A stretch of DNA of 11,415 nt from Methanoregula sp. UBA276 (GCA_002508495.1 DANA01000106.1:6914-18328); one strand, 5' to 3'; shown: positions 1 through 5,441, counted from the stretch's first letter. Made by a program: numbers and translations. The notes: generated by a model from the letters alone, not told the origin.

Positions 1-255
1 GCACTGCAGCGGTTCACCACCGGATCCGGTAACGGCCCGGCGTACCTGTACGTGGCGATGGCCCTCTCGACCATCTTCGGCGCCGTCGCACTTCTGTCCC
101 TTACGGCGCAGGGCACCGATCTCATCCTCTTCGGCGACGAGCCGTGGAGCCCGGTAGCGCTCCTCGTACCGATGGTGTACCTTGCAATCGTGCCGGCTCT
201 TGGCCTCTCCCGCTGGGGCCGGCGGTTCACCGGGGACCTTGCGGGAGACGCGTGA
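1..255 (+). CDS. C-terminal fragment of a membrane protein, possibly ferrous iron transporter FeoB
   Basis: The reading frame is open from the first base of the window, so the 5' end lies outside; 84 codons are visible. Two hydrophobic stretches, about residues 15-37 and 51-67, look like membrane segments, followed by a short basic tail (GRRF) and a TGA stop. The fragment has no diagnostic motif. The next gene overlaps it by one base in a TGATG junction and encodes a FeoC-like protein, which in many prokaryotes follows feoB; the FeoB call rests on that context alone. A different small membrane protein of an iron-uptake operon is also possible. An ATG at 52 could start a separate 67-residue protein, but the frame upstream continues without a stop and reads like protein, so a longer gene is preferred. 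Confidence 0.5.
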   Translation, partial: ALQRFTTGSGNGPAYLYVAMALSTIFGAVALLSLTAQGTDLILFGDEPWSPVALLVPMVYLAIVPALGLSRWGRRFTGDLAGDA

Positions 256-542
256 TGGCAGGGACTACTACGGAAATAGCCCGCCTCCTCAAGGGCGGTT
301 CCCTGACCCTTACCGAATGTGCCCGGGTGCTCGGAATGAGCAGGGCACATCTCGACGAGCGCCTCCGCATGATGGAGCGGCAGGGATACCTTGCCCGGAC
401 CACCCCGCAAAAGGATACGACCTGCACCTGCTCCAACTGCTGCGCCACGTGTTCCTGCCGCAGCGTGAAGAATACCGGGGCTGTGCCGGTCCTCTATACC
501 CTTACCGGGAAAGGGGAACGGTTGGTTCGGGGAACCTCATAG
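255..542 (+). CDS. FeoC-like winged-helix protein with clustered cysteines
   Basis: A 95-residue protein. Residues 1-50 resemble the small winged helix of FeoC and related regulators (leucine-rich helices, then ARVLGMSRAHLDERLRMMER as a recognition-helix region). Residues 57-68 contain six cysteines (C57, C59, C62, C63, C66, C68) in the wing position, where FeoC proteins have a looser four-cysteine cluster that can hold an iron-sulphur centre. Residues 77-92 (VPVLYTLTGKGERLV) look like the closing strands of a wing. The start is the ATG sharing its A with the upstream TGA stop; GGGAG at 243-247 lies seven bases ahead, a good ribosome binding site. By family analogy it would sense iron or oxygen state, or regulate or stabilise the Fe(II) transporter; DNA binding is not shown. 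No clear terminator follows. Confidence 0.72.
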   Translation: MAGTTTEIARLLKGGSLTLTECARVLGMSRAHLDERLRMMERQGYLARTTPQKDTTCTCSNCCATCSCRSVKNTGAVPVLYTLTGKGERLVRGTS

Positions 543-798
543 CCGAGAGTAACGACCCGTCAGAACATAAGATTTTCATTCCAGCCGGGCACGTGAACGG
601 TGCCAACCCGGCCCGGGTTACCGGCTCCGCATCCCTTTCTTTCGTGACAGCGGGTCGTATCTGTATCACAGGTGGTGGTTGTTGGTTCCAACAAAGGATT
701 GTCCGCAAACAGGTTTCCGGCAGAACCGGACTGATTGGGCGGGGTCATACTCCGGCAATGGGGAGGGGGCATATCCCGAGCCAATGCAACCCATGCGG

Positions 799-1920
799 TC
801 ACCCCAGCGAGAACGTGCCGTACTTCCCGCCGCCGCCCGGGTGCAGGACAACCGTCCCGTTGCGCAGGGCGGCAATCGCATCCGCCACCTTAGGGTGGAC
901 TGCCCGTATCTCCGCAACGGGGACATCGATCAGGACCGCGATCTCGTTGCCGAACGTTTCGATGAACTTCGCGTAGATCGTCTTGCACTTTTTCGTGTTG
1001 GGCGATGATGTGCCTTCCATGGTCTGGATGATCTGGGCCAGCGGGATGACGCGGACATACGGCGGGCGGGGCCTTGCCTCGCTCCCGTGCGCGAGCTCCT
1101 TTGCCCGGTCGGCCACCCCCTTCTTGATGATCCCGCCATCAGCCGGGCACCGCCACTGGTGCCGGACCGCATCCTCATGCGAGTACTGGGTGTAGCACCG
1201 GGTGCAGGCCGTGCGGTTGTACTTGCCTTCTTCCGGGAAGAACCCGGCGTTCATCGCGATTTCTCCTGCCTTCACCGCGGCAAGCACGTCATGAGCGGTC
1301 GCCCCTGCGACACGGATCCGGTTGAACTCCCGGCCGAGCTTGTCGGGATAGGGGCTGTGGGCATCCGAGTTGGTCAGGAAAGGAACATCGTGCAGGTCCG
1401 GAATGGCCGCACCGTAGGAACTGTCCGCCGAGAGGCCGAGTTCCAGGAAGTCGATCTTCGCATCCCCATAGCACGCGGGAACGGAATCGAAGTAGGCGTA
1501 CAGTGCAGTCCATGGGGTGAAGGCGTGGGCGGGACCAACGAGCGCCCCCACATCATGGGCGGCATTGGCGATCTCTTCGCCGGTCAGGTACACGTGCGGC
1601 CTTCCGGCCGTGACAAAACTCTTGCAGGTACCGTGCAGGAGGTCGCGGAACTGATCGAACTGGGCCATATCTTCTGCAAGAATGACATGATGGACCCGGC
1701 TCTTGTCCTCGATCTCGCCCTGCGGGACGATGACGACTCCTGCATTGTTCTCAAGGAATGGTTTCCAGCCATTCAGCCAGTCCGGCTGGAGTGCGTCGCC
1801 CGTTCCGAGGACATTGATCCCCTTCGTGACACACCCCCGGATAAGCTGCTCCGGCTGCATGAACCGGGAGACGGCAATCGAGTACGGGGAGTGGATGTGG
1901 AGGTCGGCCGTTACGAGCAT
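799..1920 (-). CDS. PHP-domain DNA repair nuclease, endonuclease Q type (TIGR00375 family)
   Basis: A 373-residue protein with the PHP phosphoesterase fold. Visible metal-ligand motifs are ADLHIH (H8, H10), TGD (D42), QGEIE (E69), GPAHAF (H132) and NSDAHSP (D186, H188). A small cysteine module follows (C239, C242, C258), then a C-terminal region ending in PGGGGKYG (361-368), typical of this family. Characterised members, EndoQ of Thermococcales and Bacillus, nick DNA on the 5' side of uracil, hypoxanthine, xanthine and abasic sites; the same role in repair of deaminated bases is inferred. Length is somewhat below the roughly 390-420 residues of the studied enzymes. The fourth zinc-ribbon position is D261 (CPAD instead of CPxC). 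The start ATG follows the PHP pattern, where MLVTADLHIH begins the fold directly. No Shine-Dalgarno is seen and a TATA box lies about 30 bases upstream, so the mRNA is probably leaderless. It stands alone, transcribed toward the feoC-like gene. Confidence 0.85.
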   Translation of the reverse strand: MLVTADLHIHSPYSIAVSRFMQPEQLIRGCVTKGINVLGTGDALQPDWLNGWKPFLENNAGVVIVPQGEIEDKSRVHHVILAEDMAQFDQFRDLLHGTCKSFVTAGRPHVYLTGEEIANAAHDVGALVGPAHAFTPWTALYAYFDSVPACYGDAKIDFLELGLSADSSYGAAIPDLHDVPFLTNSDAHSPYPDKLGREFNRIRVAGATAHDVLAAVKAGEIAMNAGFFPEEGKYNRTACTRCYTQYSHEDAVRHQWRCPADGGIIKKGVADRAKELAHGSEARPRPPYVRVIPLAQIIQTMEGTSSPNTKKCKTIYAKFIETFGNEIAVLIDVPVAEIRAVHPKVADAIAALRNGTVVLHPGGGGKYGTFSLG

Positions 1921-1947
1921 GGCTATGTACCGGATTGGTTCTTGCCC

Positions 1948-1955
1948 AATATAAG
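1948..1955 (-). promoter_or_regulatory. TATA box of the EndoQ-like gene
   Basis: On the minus strand this reads CTTATATT, centred about 31 bases before the ATG at 1920. Archaeal transcription starts about 22-27 bases downstream of the TATA centre, which would put the start within about 10 bases of the ATG. With no ribosome binding site in the intervening gtacatagcc, a leaderless or nearly leaderless transcript is inferred. Confidence 0.5.
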
Positions 1956-2067
1956 CTGGGGGATGGGGGGTACCCTGGCGGATGAGACCCGGCAGGGGGG
2001 GTCAGCTGGGCCGGATTGGGAGCCCGTCCGTACCGGACTCATGGGGTCGGGCAGGGACACTACAGAA

Positions 2068-2105
2068 TTTTTCGGGCCTCATCACCCGGCCTTGGGCCCG
2101 GAAAA
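2068..2105. repeat. 11-bp stem-loop in the intergenic region
   Basis: Positions 2068-2078 (tttttcgggcc) pair with 2095-2105 across a 16-base loop, with one G-U pair (2072 with 2101). The A/T end next to a G+C core resembles a bidirectional intrinsic terminator, but neither neighbouring gene is transcribed into it as a 3' end, so the role is unknown. On the minus strand it lies upstream of the EndoQ promoter. Confidence 0.5.
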
Positions 2106-2214
2106 ACGGGAGCATTCGTCATGCATGAACGGGGGATAGAGCTTTTCGCACCGCAACCGGATCGCGTTCGATCCAATCAAAACGCCACCAGTATGCATGC
2201 CGGATCACGATCAT

Positions 2215-2330
2215 CCCCTGCCCGACCCCCCTTTTCCGGTGCGTTAAAACTACCCTCTTTTCCCGTGGAATCTTTGACTGAAGTTTTATGGTTTTTCTTC
2301 CAGGGGAAACCAAGGGGGGTCGGGCAGGGG
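2215..2330. repeat. Perfect 19-bp inverted repeat flanking a 78-bp core
   Basis: The left arm 2215-2233 (cccctgcccgacccccctt) is the exact reverse complement of the right arm 2312-2330 (aaggggggtcgggcagggg). The core is A+T-richer and contains shorter inverted pairs: taaaact at 2245-2251 with agtttta at 2282-2288, and about 10 bp near 2259-2268 with 2300-2309 having one mismatch. These inner pairs cross each other, so they are alternative pairings or a pseudoknot. The layout recalls a small non-autonomous inverted-repeat element, but no target-site duplication is evident at its edges. A truncated copy of the arm lies at 2043-2056, suggesting a repeat family. Confidence 0.7.
2303..2330 (+). 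other. Potential G-quadruplex
   Basis: Four G-runs, 2303-2306, 2314-2319, 2322-2324 and 2327-2330, are separated by loops of 7, 2 and 2 bases. This meets the usual pattern of at least three guanines per run and loops of 1-7 bases. It coincides with the right arm of the inverted repeat, so duplex hairpin and quadruplex would compete. It lies about 76 bases upstream of the first ATG of the small gene at 2407-2670. Confidence 0.5.
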
Positions 2331-2406
2331 CAGGTATTCGATCGCACCACCATGTCCGATCCAAATGCTCATCAGCTCCCGCCCCACCAGCACAACCAAG
2401 TGATCC

Positions 2407-2670
2407 ATGACTCAGGATGCAATGGTGCAACGGGGCGACACTGCGATGAACTTCTCGCTAAAAGACCACCACGATACTATGTTTGGCATCTGCGACTTCC
2501 GGCCGCATGGGACGGTTGCGATGAAGTACAGGATCTTTCGCAACGAGAACGGGTTCTCGGAATGGGCAAACATCATCGTGGACGAGAAGCAGCGGGTTGT
2601 CTTCGTGAAGGTGTACCCGGTCCATTCGGTGCCGGATATCGGGGAGATTATCGCGTTTTTGGGGAAGTGA
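2407..2670 (+). CDS. Small hypothetical protein (74-87 residues)
   Basis: Not recognised. The frame opens after an in-frame TGA at 2401-2403 and has three possible ATG starts: 2407, 2422 and 2446. AGGA at 2414-2417 gives a weak ribosome site for 2422; 2446 is where the protein-like, G/C-ending codon pattern becomes strong. The product is a soluble, mixed alpha/beta-looking protein with an aromatic central part (KYRIFRNENGFSEWANII) followed by two hydrophobic strands (RVVFVKVYPV) and a C-terminal helix (DIGEIIAFLGK). No cysteine pair, signal peptide or membrane segment is seen. Codon use fits the neighbouring chromosomal genes, which supports real coding. It is isolated, between two repeat- and hairpin-rich intergenic stretches, and convergent with the M48-like gene. 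Confidence 0.6.
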   Translation: MTQDAMVQRGDTAMNFSLKDHHDTMFGICDFRPHGTVAMKYRIFRNENGFSEWANIIVDEKQRVVFVKVYPVHSVPDIGEIIAFLGK

Positions 2671-2740
2671 TACCAATCTTGGGGATGAGCAACCAATAAA
2701 AAAAGATGATGAAATTCCTGATAGTGGATTTGCGATGTCT

Positions 2741-2771
2741 GCCGCCGCCCCGATGGGCGCCCCGCGGCGGC
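2741..2771. repeat. G+C-rich hairpin
   Basis: gccgccgc at 2741-2748 pairs perfectly with gcggcggc at 2764-2771 around a 15-base loop that is itself G+C rich. It lies about 70 bases beyond the stop of the small plus-strand gene. It could be part of a structured RNA or a transcription barrier; no T-run follows directly, so a simple terminator is not favoured. Confidence 0.45.
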
Positions 2772-2865
2772 TTCAATGACGATATCCCCTTAAATTCAAA
2801 CAAAAGTGTTCGTTTTAAGAGTGAGGTAATACGTAGTCATCGCATCTGGGGGATGCCACAGCGGC

Positions 2866-2891
2866 GGGGGCAGAGCGAACGCGGAGCCCCC
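2866..2891. repeat. G+C-rich hairpin near the M48-like gene 3' end
   Basis: gggggc at 2866-2871 pairs with gccccc at 2886-2891 around a 14-base purine-rich loop (agagcgaacgcgga). It sits about 30-55 bases past the minus-strand stop at 2920. On the plus strand a TATA-like cgttttaag lies about 50 bases earlier and a T-rich run (gaattttaatttt) follows at 2915-2927, so a small plus-strand RNA is conceivable but unproven. Confidence 0.4.
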
Positions 2892-2919
2892 AAGAGCGTC
2901 AAATCCGAAAAACTGAATT

Positions 2920-3546
2920 TTAATTTTGATCAACAGTGACTGCAATTTTTTTTACTCTTTGCTTTACTGATGGATGAGTTATCCTTGATAGCCTTGAGGA
3001 AGGCAGTTTTTTCAATGTTTTTTCTAAAAGGACGGATGGTTTACCTACCCCAAATTTTTCCTTAAGCATTCTACCTGCAAACAGATCACTTTGATATTCA
3101 TCGAACAATACGTACCACCAGATTGAGATGAGGATAATACTCAATACAAGGACAAGTTTCAGAATAAGATTCGCTTGAACAACAACAATGATTGCAATCG
3201 AAATGATACCGAGCAGTATCAAAAACAAAACGGTTCGATATTGATTTCGAATATGTCCTTCCTCATGAAGTATACAAATTTTTATTGAACTATCATCCAG
3301 TTGATTCATTTTTGGATTATAATGAATCGTCTTAAGACCTGCATGGAAATAGGTGTAATTTTCGGACGATTCAATTGCACGTGTCGGTAAAATTGCACCG
3401 TCCGTTACCAATTCGTAAAAAATTCGTTCGCATGAATCCTTATCGGACTCCATAAAATAAATTGAAAATTGCGATTCAAGAACGTTTTGGCTCTTATAGA
3501 TAAAAATAAGAGAATTAGCAGGATATGTATCCCGACTGCCGTTCAC
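2920..3546 (-). CDS. M48-like membrane zinc metallopeptidase, A+T-rich
   Basis: A 208-residue protein. HEEGH (94-98) is the HExxH zinc site. Two adjacent membrane segments follow at about 105-125 and 127-147, and DEYQSDLFAG (149-158) supplies the third ligand, E150, in the ExxxD arrangement of M48 (HtpX/Ste24) peptidases. ITHPSVKQRV (189-198) matches the conserved THPxxxxR tail. It is shorter than typical HtpX (about 290 residues) and lacks the N-terminal membrane hairpin, so it is a compact variant. The start is a GTG overlapping the TGA stop of the PAC2 gene (GTGA), which suggests translational coupling. Its composition is strikingly A+T-rich (AAT, ATT, TTT, ATA codons) next to G+C-rich neighbours, a sign of transfer. 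Substrate is unknown; a role in membrane protein quality control or a defence-type peptidase is only a guess. Confidence 0.78.
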   Translation of the reverse strand: MNGSRDTYPANSLIFIYKSQNVLESQFSIYFMESDKDSCERIFYELVTDGAILPTRAIESSENYTYFHAGLKTIHYNPKMNQLDDSSIKICILHEEGHIRNQYRTVLFLILLGIISIAIIVVVQANLILKLVLVLSIILISIWWYVLFDEYQSDLFAGRMLKEKFGVGKPSVLLEKTLKKLPSSRLSRITHPSVKQRVKKIAVTVDQN

Positions 3547-4298
3547 CCGATATAATTCAGTTCATCGTCCTTTGCCTTTTCACCCTCGACCATGCACGCG
3601 ATGGCTTTCTCCATCTCGGCGGCACGGTCGTTGAGCCCCGTCGGGTCGACCGGCACATCGATGAGTTTTGAGAGTATGGCAAGAACGCTTAATGCTGCCA
3701 TCGGGTCGACAATATACCCGCTCGTCTCCCCCATGAGACAGATTGCATCGATTCCCCGTGGTGCGGAAAGCGCAAGCATCAGGCCGGCAGCACCGATGAT
3801 CCCGCCCCCGGGCTCGGGACGCTCGAACGTGACACCGGCCGCCTCGATCTCCGCCCGGAGGTCCGGGTTGTTGACCGCCCCGAGTACCCGGGGTTCGTCC
3901 ACGAGGTGGCCAACGCCAAAACCGCCGAGCGTGATGATACGCCGGGCTTTGACCTTTTCGGCAATGTCACAGTAGCAGTCCGCAAGGATATAGTGCCCCT
4001 CACCCGATGCGCTCTGGTGGTCCCCGACAAGGAAAACCAGGTCGCGGTTCTCCGACTGGTAAAGGTAGAGCTCGTTCCGTGCCAGCCGGACGGTCCCGGT
4101 CTCGTCCAGCATGACCTGGGGGGGGAAATAGAGCGAGTTTACCTCGGCAATCTTCTCAGCGCCCAGCACATGGATCATGTACTCGGCAACCAGTTTTCCG
4201 ACCTGCCCGATACCCGGGAGCCCCTCGATGAAAACAGGATCGTTCAAGGGTTTTTCAGAAAAACGGTCAAGGTACCGGACGCTGATGTCCTCAATCAT
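3543..4298 (-). CDS. PAC2-family proteasome assembly chaperone
   Basis: A 251-residue protein of the archaeal PAC2 superfamily, distant homologues of eukaryotic PAC2 and archaeal PbaA/PbaB that help assemble or bind the 20S proteasome. The signature FIEGLPGIGQVGKLVAEYMI lies near residues 23-42, followed by the Rossmann-like pattern RRIITLGGFGVGH and PGGGIIGAAGLMLA. The ATG at 4298 is chosen because the frame upstream of it is occupied by nop10, whose stop overlaps this start by eight bases; a longer form from 4361 would merely read nop10 out of frame. The C-terminus ends YIG, so the strict HbYX proteasome-docking motif (hydrophobic, Tyr, any) is not present at the very end. The position after nop10 matches a common archaeal gene order. 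Binding to the proteasome is inferred from the family. Confidence 0.88.
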   Translation of the reverse strand: MIEDISVRYLDRFSEKPLNDPVFIEGLPGIGQVGKLVAEYMIHVLGAEKIAEVNSLYFPPQVMLDETGTVRLARNELYLYQSENRDLVFLVGDHQSASGEGHYILADCYCDIAEKVKARRIITLGGFGVGHLVDEPRVLGAVNNPDLRAEIEAAGVTFERPEPGGGIIGAAGLMLALSAPRGIDAICLMGETSGYIVDPMAALSVLAILSKLIDVPVDPTGLNDRAAEMEKAIACMVEGEKAKDDELNYIG

Positions 4299-4446
4299 GT
4301 TTTGCCAGCCTGCGATATCTGCCGTACTTGTCCTGGGGGGAGAACCGTGCGGGATGGGCAACGGAAGTCGGCCTCCCGCATGCCGGGCAGGTTGGGGAAA
4401 GGGTATAGATATGGTCCACCGGGCAGCGCCGGATCCGTCCGCTCAT
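4291..4446 (-). CDS. nop10: Nop10, H/ACA RNP component
   Basis: A 51-residue protein. It begins MSGRIRRCPVDHIYTL and continues with CPACG (20-24), then HPARFSPQDKYGRYRR (31-46), the Nop10 core that wraps Cbf5. In H/ACA RNPs it stabilises the pseudouridine synthase Cbf5 and guide RNA for rRNA pseudouridylation. Most archaeal Nop10 proteins bind zinc with four cysteines; here C8, C20 and C23 remain while the second position is D11 (CPVD), with H12 next to it. Its ATG overlaps the aIF2-alpha TGA (ATGA), and its TGA overlaps the PAC2 start. The order aif2a, nop10, PAC2 is a well-known archaeal arrangement and supports the call. It is easily missed because of its size. Confidence 0.93.
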   Translation of the reverse strand: MSGRIRRCPVDHIYTLSPTCPACGRPTSVAHPARFSPQDKYGRYRRLAKHD

Positions 4447-5237
4447 TGACTCTTCCCGGACTTGGGTTTCTTGACGAGCCTGCCCTCGCCACCGGCCTTT
4501 TCCACCACCGCGATCGCGGCACTGGCTGCCTTCTCGATGGCTTTTTCAGCCTTCTTGTAATCAGGGGCGGTGACCTTGATGCGGTAGGTGGGGGCACCAA
4601 GATAGAGCAGTTCGATACCGACACCGCTGGTCTTCTGCTCGGCACCGGCCTTTTTCAAGGCATTCCGGATAACCGTGATGCCGTCGGGTTCCGTGCAGGT
4701 GAGATGAAGGTGGCCGGTCACTTCCACGTGCGGGACCTTGACATTCTCCCCGGCAACCCGGACAAGGACATCGGACACTTTCTTCGTGAGCCCGATCTTC
4801 TTTACCACGGTCTCCGGATCGATGACAAGATCTTCAAAGATCGGGAAAAACGCCCCGTATTTTTTATAGATGATATCCTCGAGCTCGGCTAAGGGCATGC
4901 CGGTCTGTTCTGCAACAAAGCCGAGCCATTTCTGTGCCTTGCTCTCGTTCTTCCACTCGCGGATCTTCTCGCGGCGCTGGTGATCGTTGACGTCCTTTAA
5001 CGAGAGATCGATGTGACCACGGGTCCGGTCGACATTAAGAACCTTGCAGACAACCTTCTGGCCCTCGCGGATATGGTCGCGGATATACTTGATCCATCCC
5101 CGTGCAACTTCAGAGATGGGTATGAGGCCCTGCCGGCCACCATACTCATCCAGTGATACGAACGCAACAAAGTCCTTGACGTTGTCTACGGTGCAGACGA
5201 CTAATTCCGCTTCCTGTGGCCACTCTCTGTCCTGCAT
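4443..5237 (-). CDS. eif2a: Translation initiation factor aIF2 subunit alpha
   Basis: A 264-residue protein, the usual length for archaeal aIF2-alpha. The S1 (OB-fold) domain covers about residues 9-82 and includes GGRQGLIPISEVARGWIKYI and GHIDLSLKDV. A helical domain follows to about 170, and the C-terminal alpha/beta domain, which contacts aIF2-gamma, ends in a lysine-rich tail (KKPKSGKSQ). Within the trimer it aids delivery of initiator Met-tRNA to the small subunit and protects mRNA 5' ends in some archaea. Ser42 aligns with human Ser48, while the position of the regulated eukaryotic Ser51 is Ala45. The ATG at 5237 is preferred over the longer frame to 5357, whose first 40 codons overlap rps27e in another frame; it lies ten bases after the rps27e stop. 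Confidence 0.95.
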   Translation of the reverse strand: MQDREWPQEAELVVCTVDNVKDFVAFVSLDEYGGRQGLIPISEVARGWIKYIRDHIREGQKVVCKVLNVDRTRGHIDLSLKDVNDHQRREKIREWKNESKAQKWLGFVAEQTGMPLAELEDIIYKKYGAFFPIFEDLVIDPETVVKKIGLTKKVSDVLVRVAGENVKVPHVEVTGHLHLTCTEPDGITVIRNALKKAGAEQKTSGVGIELLYLGAPTYRIKVTAPDYKKAEKAIEKAASAAIAVVEKAGGEGRLVKKPKSGKSQ

Positions 5238-5247
5238 GGCAAAAGGC

Positions 5248-5436
5248 TCACTGGAGCTCTTGGACGATATCAGCCTTAAGACTTGCCTTCCCCCCGGTGG
5301 GGGTGGCAAGGTCGCGTCCGCAGACAACGCACCTGACAACCGTGCTCGCCTTTTCAAAGACCGTCTGCTCGTTCTCGCAGTCGGGACATTTTACCTTGTA
5401 AAACCTGCTCCGGTTTTCCCTGATTGTGCTTACCAT
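5248..5436 (-). CDS. rps27e: Small-subunit ribosomal protein eS27
   Basis: A 62-residue zinc-ribbon ribosomal protein with the ligand pairs C17-C20 (CPDC) and C36-C39 (CVVC), and the family pattern RSRFYKVKCPDCENEQTVF followed by CGRDLATPTGGKA. The ATG at 5436 is chosen because GGAGTGA at 5442-5448 lies five bases upstream; a GTG at 5445 is in frame but overlaps the rpl44e stop and would lie inside that ribosome site. It sits between rpl44e and aif2a, the standard order in euryarchaea. The whole of the ribosome binding site lies inside the end of rpl44e, so translational coupling is likely. Confidence 0.95.
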   Translation of the reverse strand: MVSTIRENRSRFYKVKCPDCENEQTVFEKASTVVRCVVCGRDLATPTGGKASLKADIVQELQ

Positions 5437-5441
5437 CTTCT

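Larger units (their letters stand above)
1921..2406. other. 486-bp intergenic region rich in G-tracts and inverted repeats
   Basis: No convincing gene is seen; open frames here have unlikely composition and overlap repeats. The region holds the EndoQ TATA box, a long hairpin at 2068-2105, a perfect 19-bp inverted repeat with arms at 2215-2233 and 2312-2330, and a third, partial copy of the arm sequence (ggggtcgggcaggg) at 2043-2056. Further G-runs occur at about 1958-1970 and 1994-2000. The palindrome tcatgcatga lies near 2119-2128. Confidence 0.6.

Noticed and set aside
543..798. Gap between the FeoC-like and EndoQ-like genes examined for RNA genes
   Set aside because: No tRNA-like fold, repeat array, clear hairpin with T-run or promoter was found; convergent 3' ends explain the spacing.
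182..976. Long plus-strand open frame of 264 codons
   Set aside because: It crosses the FeoC-like gene and the EndoQ-like gene in antisense, with low-complexity, Pro/Arg-rich translation; a shadow frame.
1087..2139. Long plus-strand open frame of 350 codons opposite the EndoQ-like gene
   Set aside because: The opposite strand carries clear PHP motifs; this frame is open only because of G+C-rich codon structure.
2119..2430. Minus-strand open frame of 103 codons in the repeat region
   Set aside because: It is largely the translation of the inverted-repeat arm and its surroundings, without a recognisable domain; treated as part of the repeat.
2016..2699. Plus-strand open frame of 227 codons across the repeat region
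   Set aside because: It runs through the inverted repeats and then through the small gene in another frame; composition is not protein-like.
2706..2721. C/D box guide RNA suggested by atgatga and ctga
   Set aside because: Only five bases separate the two boxes, too short for a guide, and no convincing C'/D' pair follows.
2706..2939. Small plus-strand frame starting MMKFLIVDL
   Set aside because: Only the first few residues look protein-like; the rest is translation of two G+C-rich hairpins.
4299..4361. N-terminal extension of the PAC2 protein from an ATG at 4361
   Set aside because: These bases encode the C-terminal part of Nop10 in another frame; the extension does not resemble the PAC2 family start.
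3906..4892. Plus-strand open frame of 328 codons
   Set aside because: It is antisense to PAC2, nop10 and aif2a, all firmly identified.
5238..5357. 40-residue N-terminal extension of aIF2-alpha
   Set aside because: It overlaps rps27e in a different frame and is absent from the known family; the S1 domain begins right after ATG 5237.
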